DNA from: Symbiodinium natans
Taxonomy: Eukaryota > Sar > Dinophyceae > Suessiales > Symbiodiniaceae
Reading direction: 5' to 3'
DNA: 64,000 bases
Assembly (NCBI GenBank): GCA_905221605.1
Contig: CAJNDS010001224.1
Coordinates: forward strand, 1,641,302-1,705,301
Numbering within the stretch: the stretch's first letter is position 1; every line of letters begins with the position of its first letter. A program made the translations under genes and the position numbers. This document shows, one piece after another, positions 22,009 to 23,767 of this stretch. Under the pieces are notes generated by a model that was given only the letters and a program-made list of their open reading frames with translations, did no database searches and was not told the DNA's origin.

Positions 22009-23671
22009 TTATTTACATGTATTTGTTTTAGAATTTGTGTGTGAAGTGCCGACGGAGGCTCCACTTCCAGTGGACCGGCTCGGACGCGAACAACAACGGC
22101 AACGCGGGCAACGGCCGGGCCGGCACCGACCGCTCGAACCTCGTACAGGCGCCTTAAAGGGCGGGCTCATAGGGCTCATGGGGTTTAGGGTTTAGGGTTT
22201 AGGGTTTGGGGTTTGGGGTTTAGGGTTTATAGGGGTTAGGGAACCTGGTACAGGCACCTGAACTAGGGCTATACAGGTTCATAGGCCTACCTGCTGGCTG
22301 TTAGCAGGGGATGCGGGAACTAGGCACCTTAAATGCCCCTATGTATGGCAGGGTTTAGGGTTTAAATGGGTTTAAGGTTTAAGGTTGTGCCCCATGTGGG
22401 ACGAGATATGCATATATAGGATACTGTACTTCGCTCCCTCATTCCCGAGCAAGAAGGCCAGCAGGGGTTTCGAGGCAGGGCTTGGCTTGAGGCCTTCCCA
22501 AAGTGATACAGGCACGAACACCTACAAAAACCTGCAGAGTCCCTAGCATCAACTGTGGCAGTGCCCCCAAATCCACACAGATGCTACCCCCCCCTGAAAC
22601 CTGAACCCTGAACCGAGGGGTAGAGGCTTTGTGTGTGGACCGGGATCGTTTCGGGAGGTTCAGGGATGCCTGGGGTCTGATGCGTCTCTAAGGGTGGCTT
22701 TATGGGCCCTTACTACGGTCCCTTACCTCCTTCTTAAAAGGGTTCTGATGTATGGGCCCTTAGCTTGCATAGAGTTTGTAAAGGGGCCCCCTTTAAGGGC
22801 CCATACGAAGGGACCATGTAGCTACCCTTAGAGAGTCGCATGCGTATGGGGGGGAACCCTGAACCCGAAACGGAGGGGACATGGGCGGGGAGGTTGGACC
22901 CCCATGCAAAAGCCTGTATAAACCCAAAAAACCCTTGAGATAATAGGGTGTTTAGCTTCAGGGTTTTTACCGTTTTGGAGCAAAACATCAAAAAAGAACA
23001 GGGAGGGGGGGGGGGGTCATATGGACACCGGCGCGGAGCATTCTTCCTAACGTCGGACATCTTCGGTTACGTTTTTCAACGGCTGCGCCCAAAGCCCTGC
23101 ACGACTGCCAGGGCAATGGGGGGGGGGGGGGGGTGAGGCTGCGGGGGATCCTGCGTTTGGGGTTTTGGGTTTAGAGCTGCGACGCAGCCTTTTCAGGTGC
23201 AGTCCAGGTCGGAGACGGTCCCTCTCCCGATCGAACGGCATACCCTGTTGCCCCGTGTCTGGAAGACAGTTCTATGGGATACTTTGGAATAATTGTTAAT
23301 GTATGCGCACTACAATTCCCAAAGTGAAGTTTTTGCTAGGGTTCCAAGTTCTGTATACGCTTAGGATGCTGCCACTTCTTGACTTGACTCATATCTCCAG
23401 GCGGAAGTAGAGAAGCCTGCTGGAAGAAGAGTCTAAGCACCAAGCCCTACACCCAATGAACCCTATTTCGTGTCCTGCAACTTCACGCGGGCCATTCCCT
23501 CAGAAATTTGCTGCCTTGCCCAACCCGCCCCCCCCCCAAAAAAAAAACAAAAAACAAAAAAAAACGAGCGCACACGCGGGTGTATTGCATTGCATCCATA
23601 CACCAAGCAGAATGAAGGGTTCACGGTCTGAATGTTATATTAGCATTCTTATTGTTTATTCAAGTAGTATT

Positions 23672-23767
<96 letters not shown>

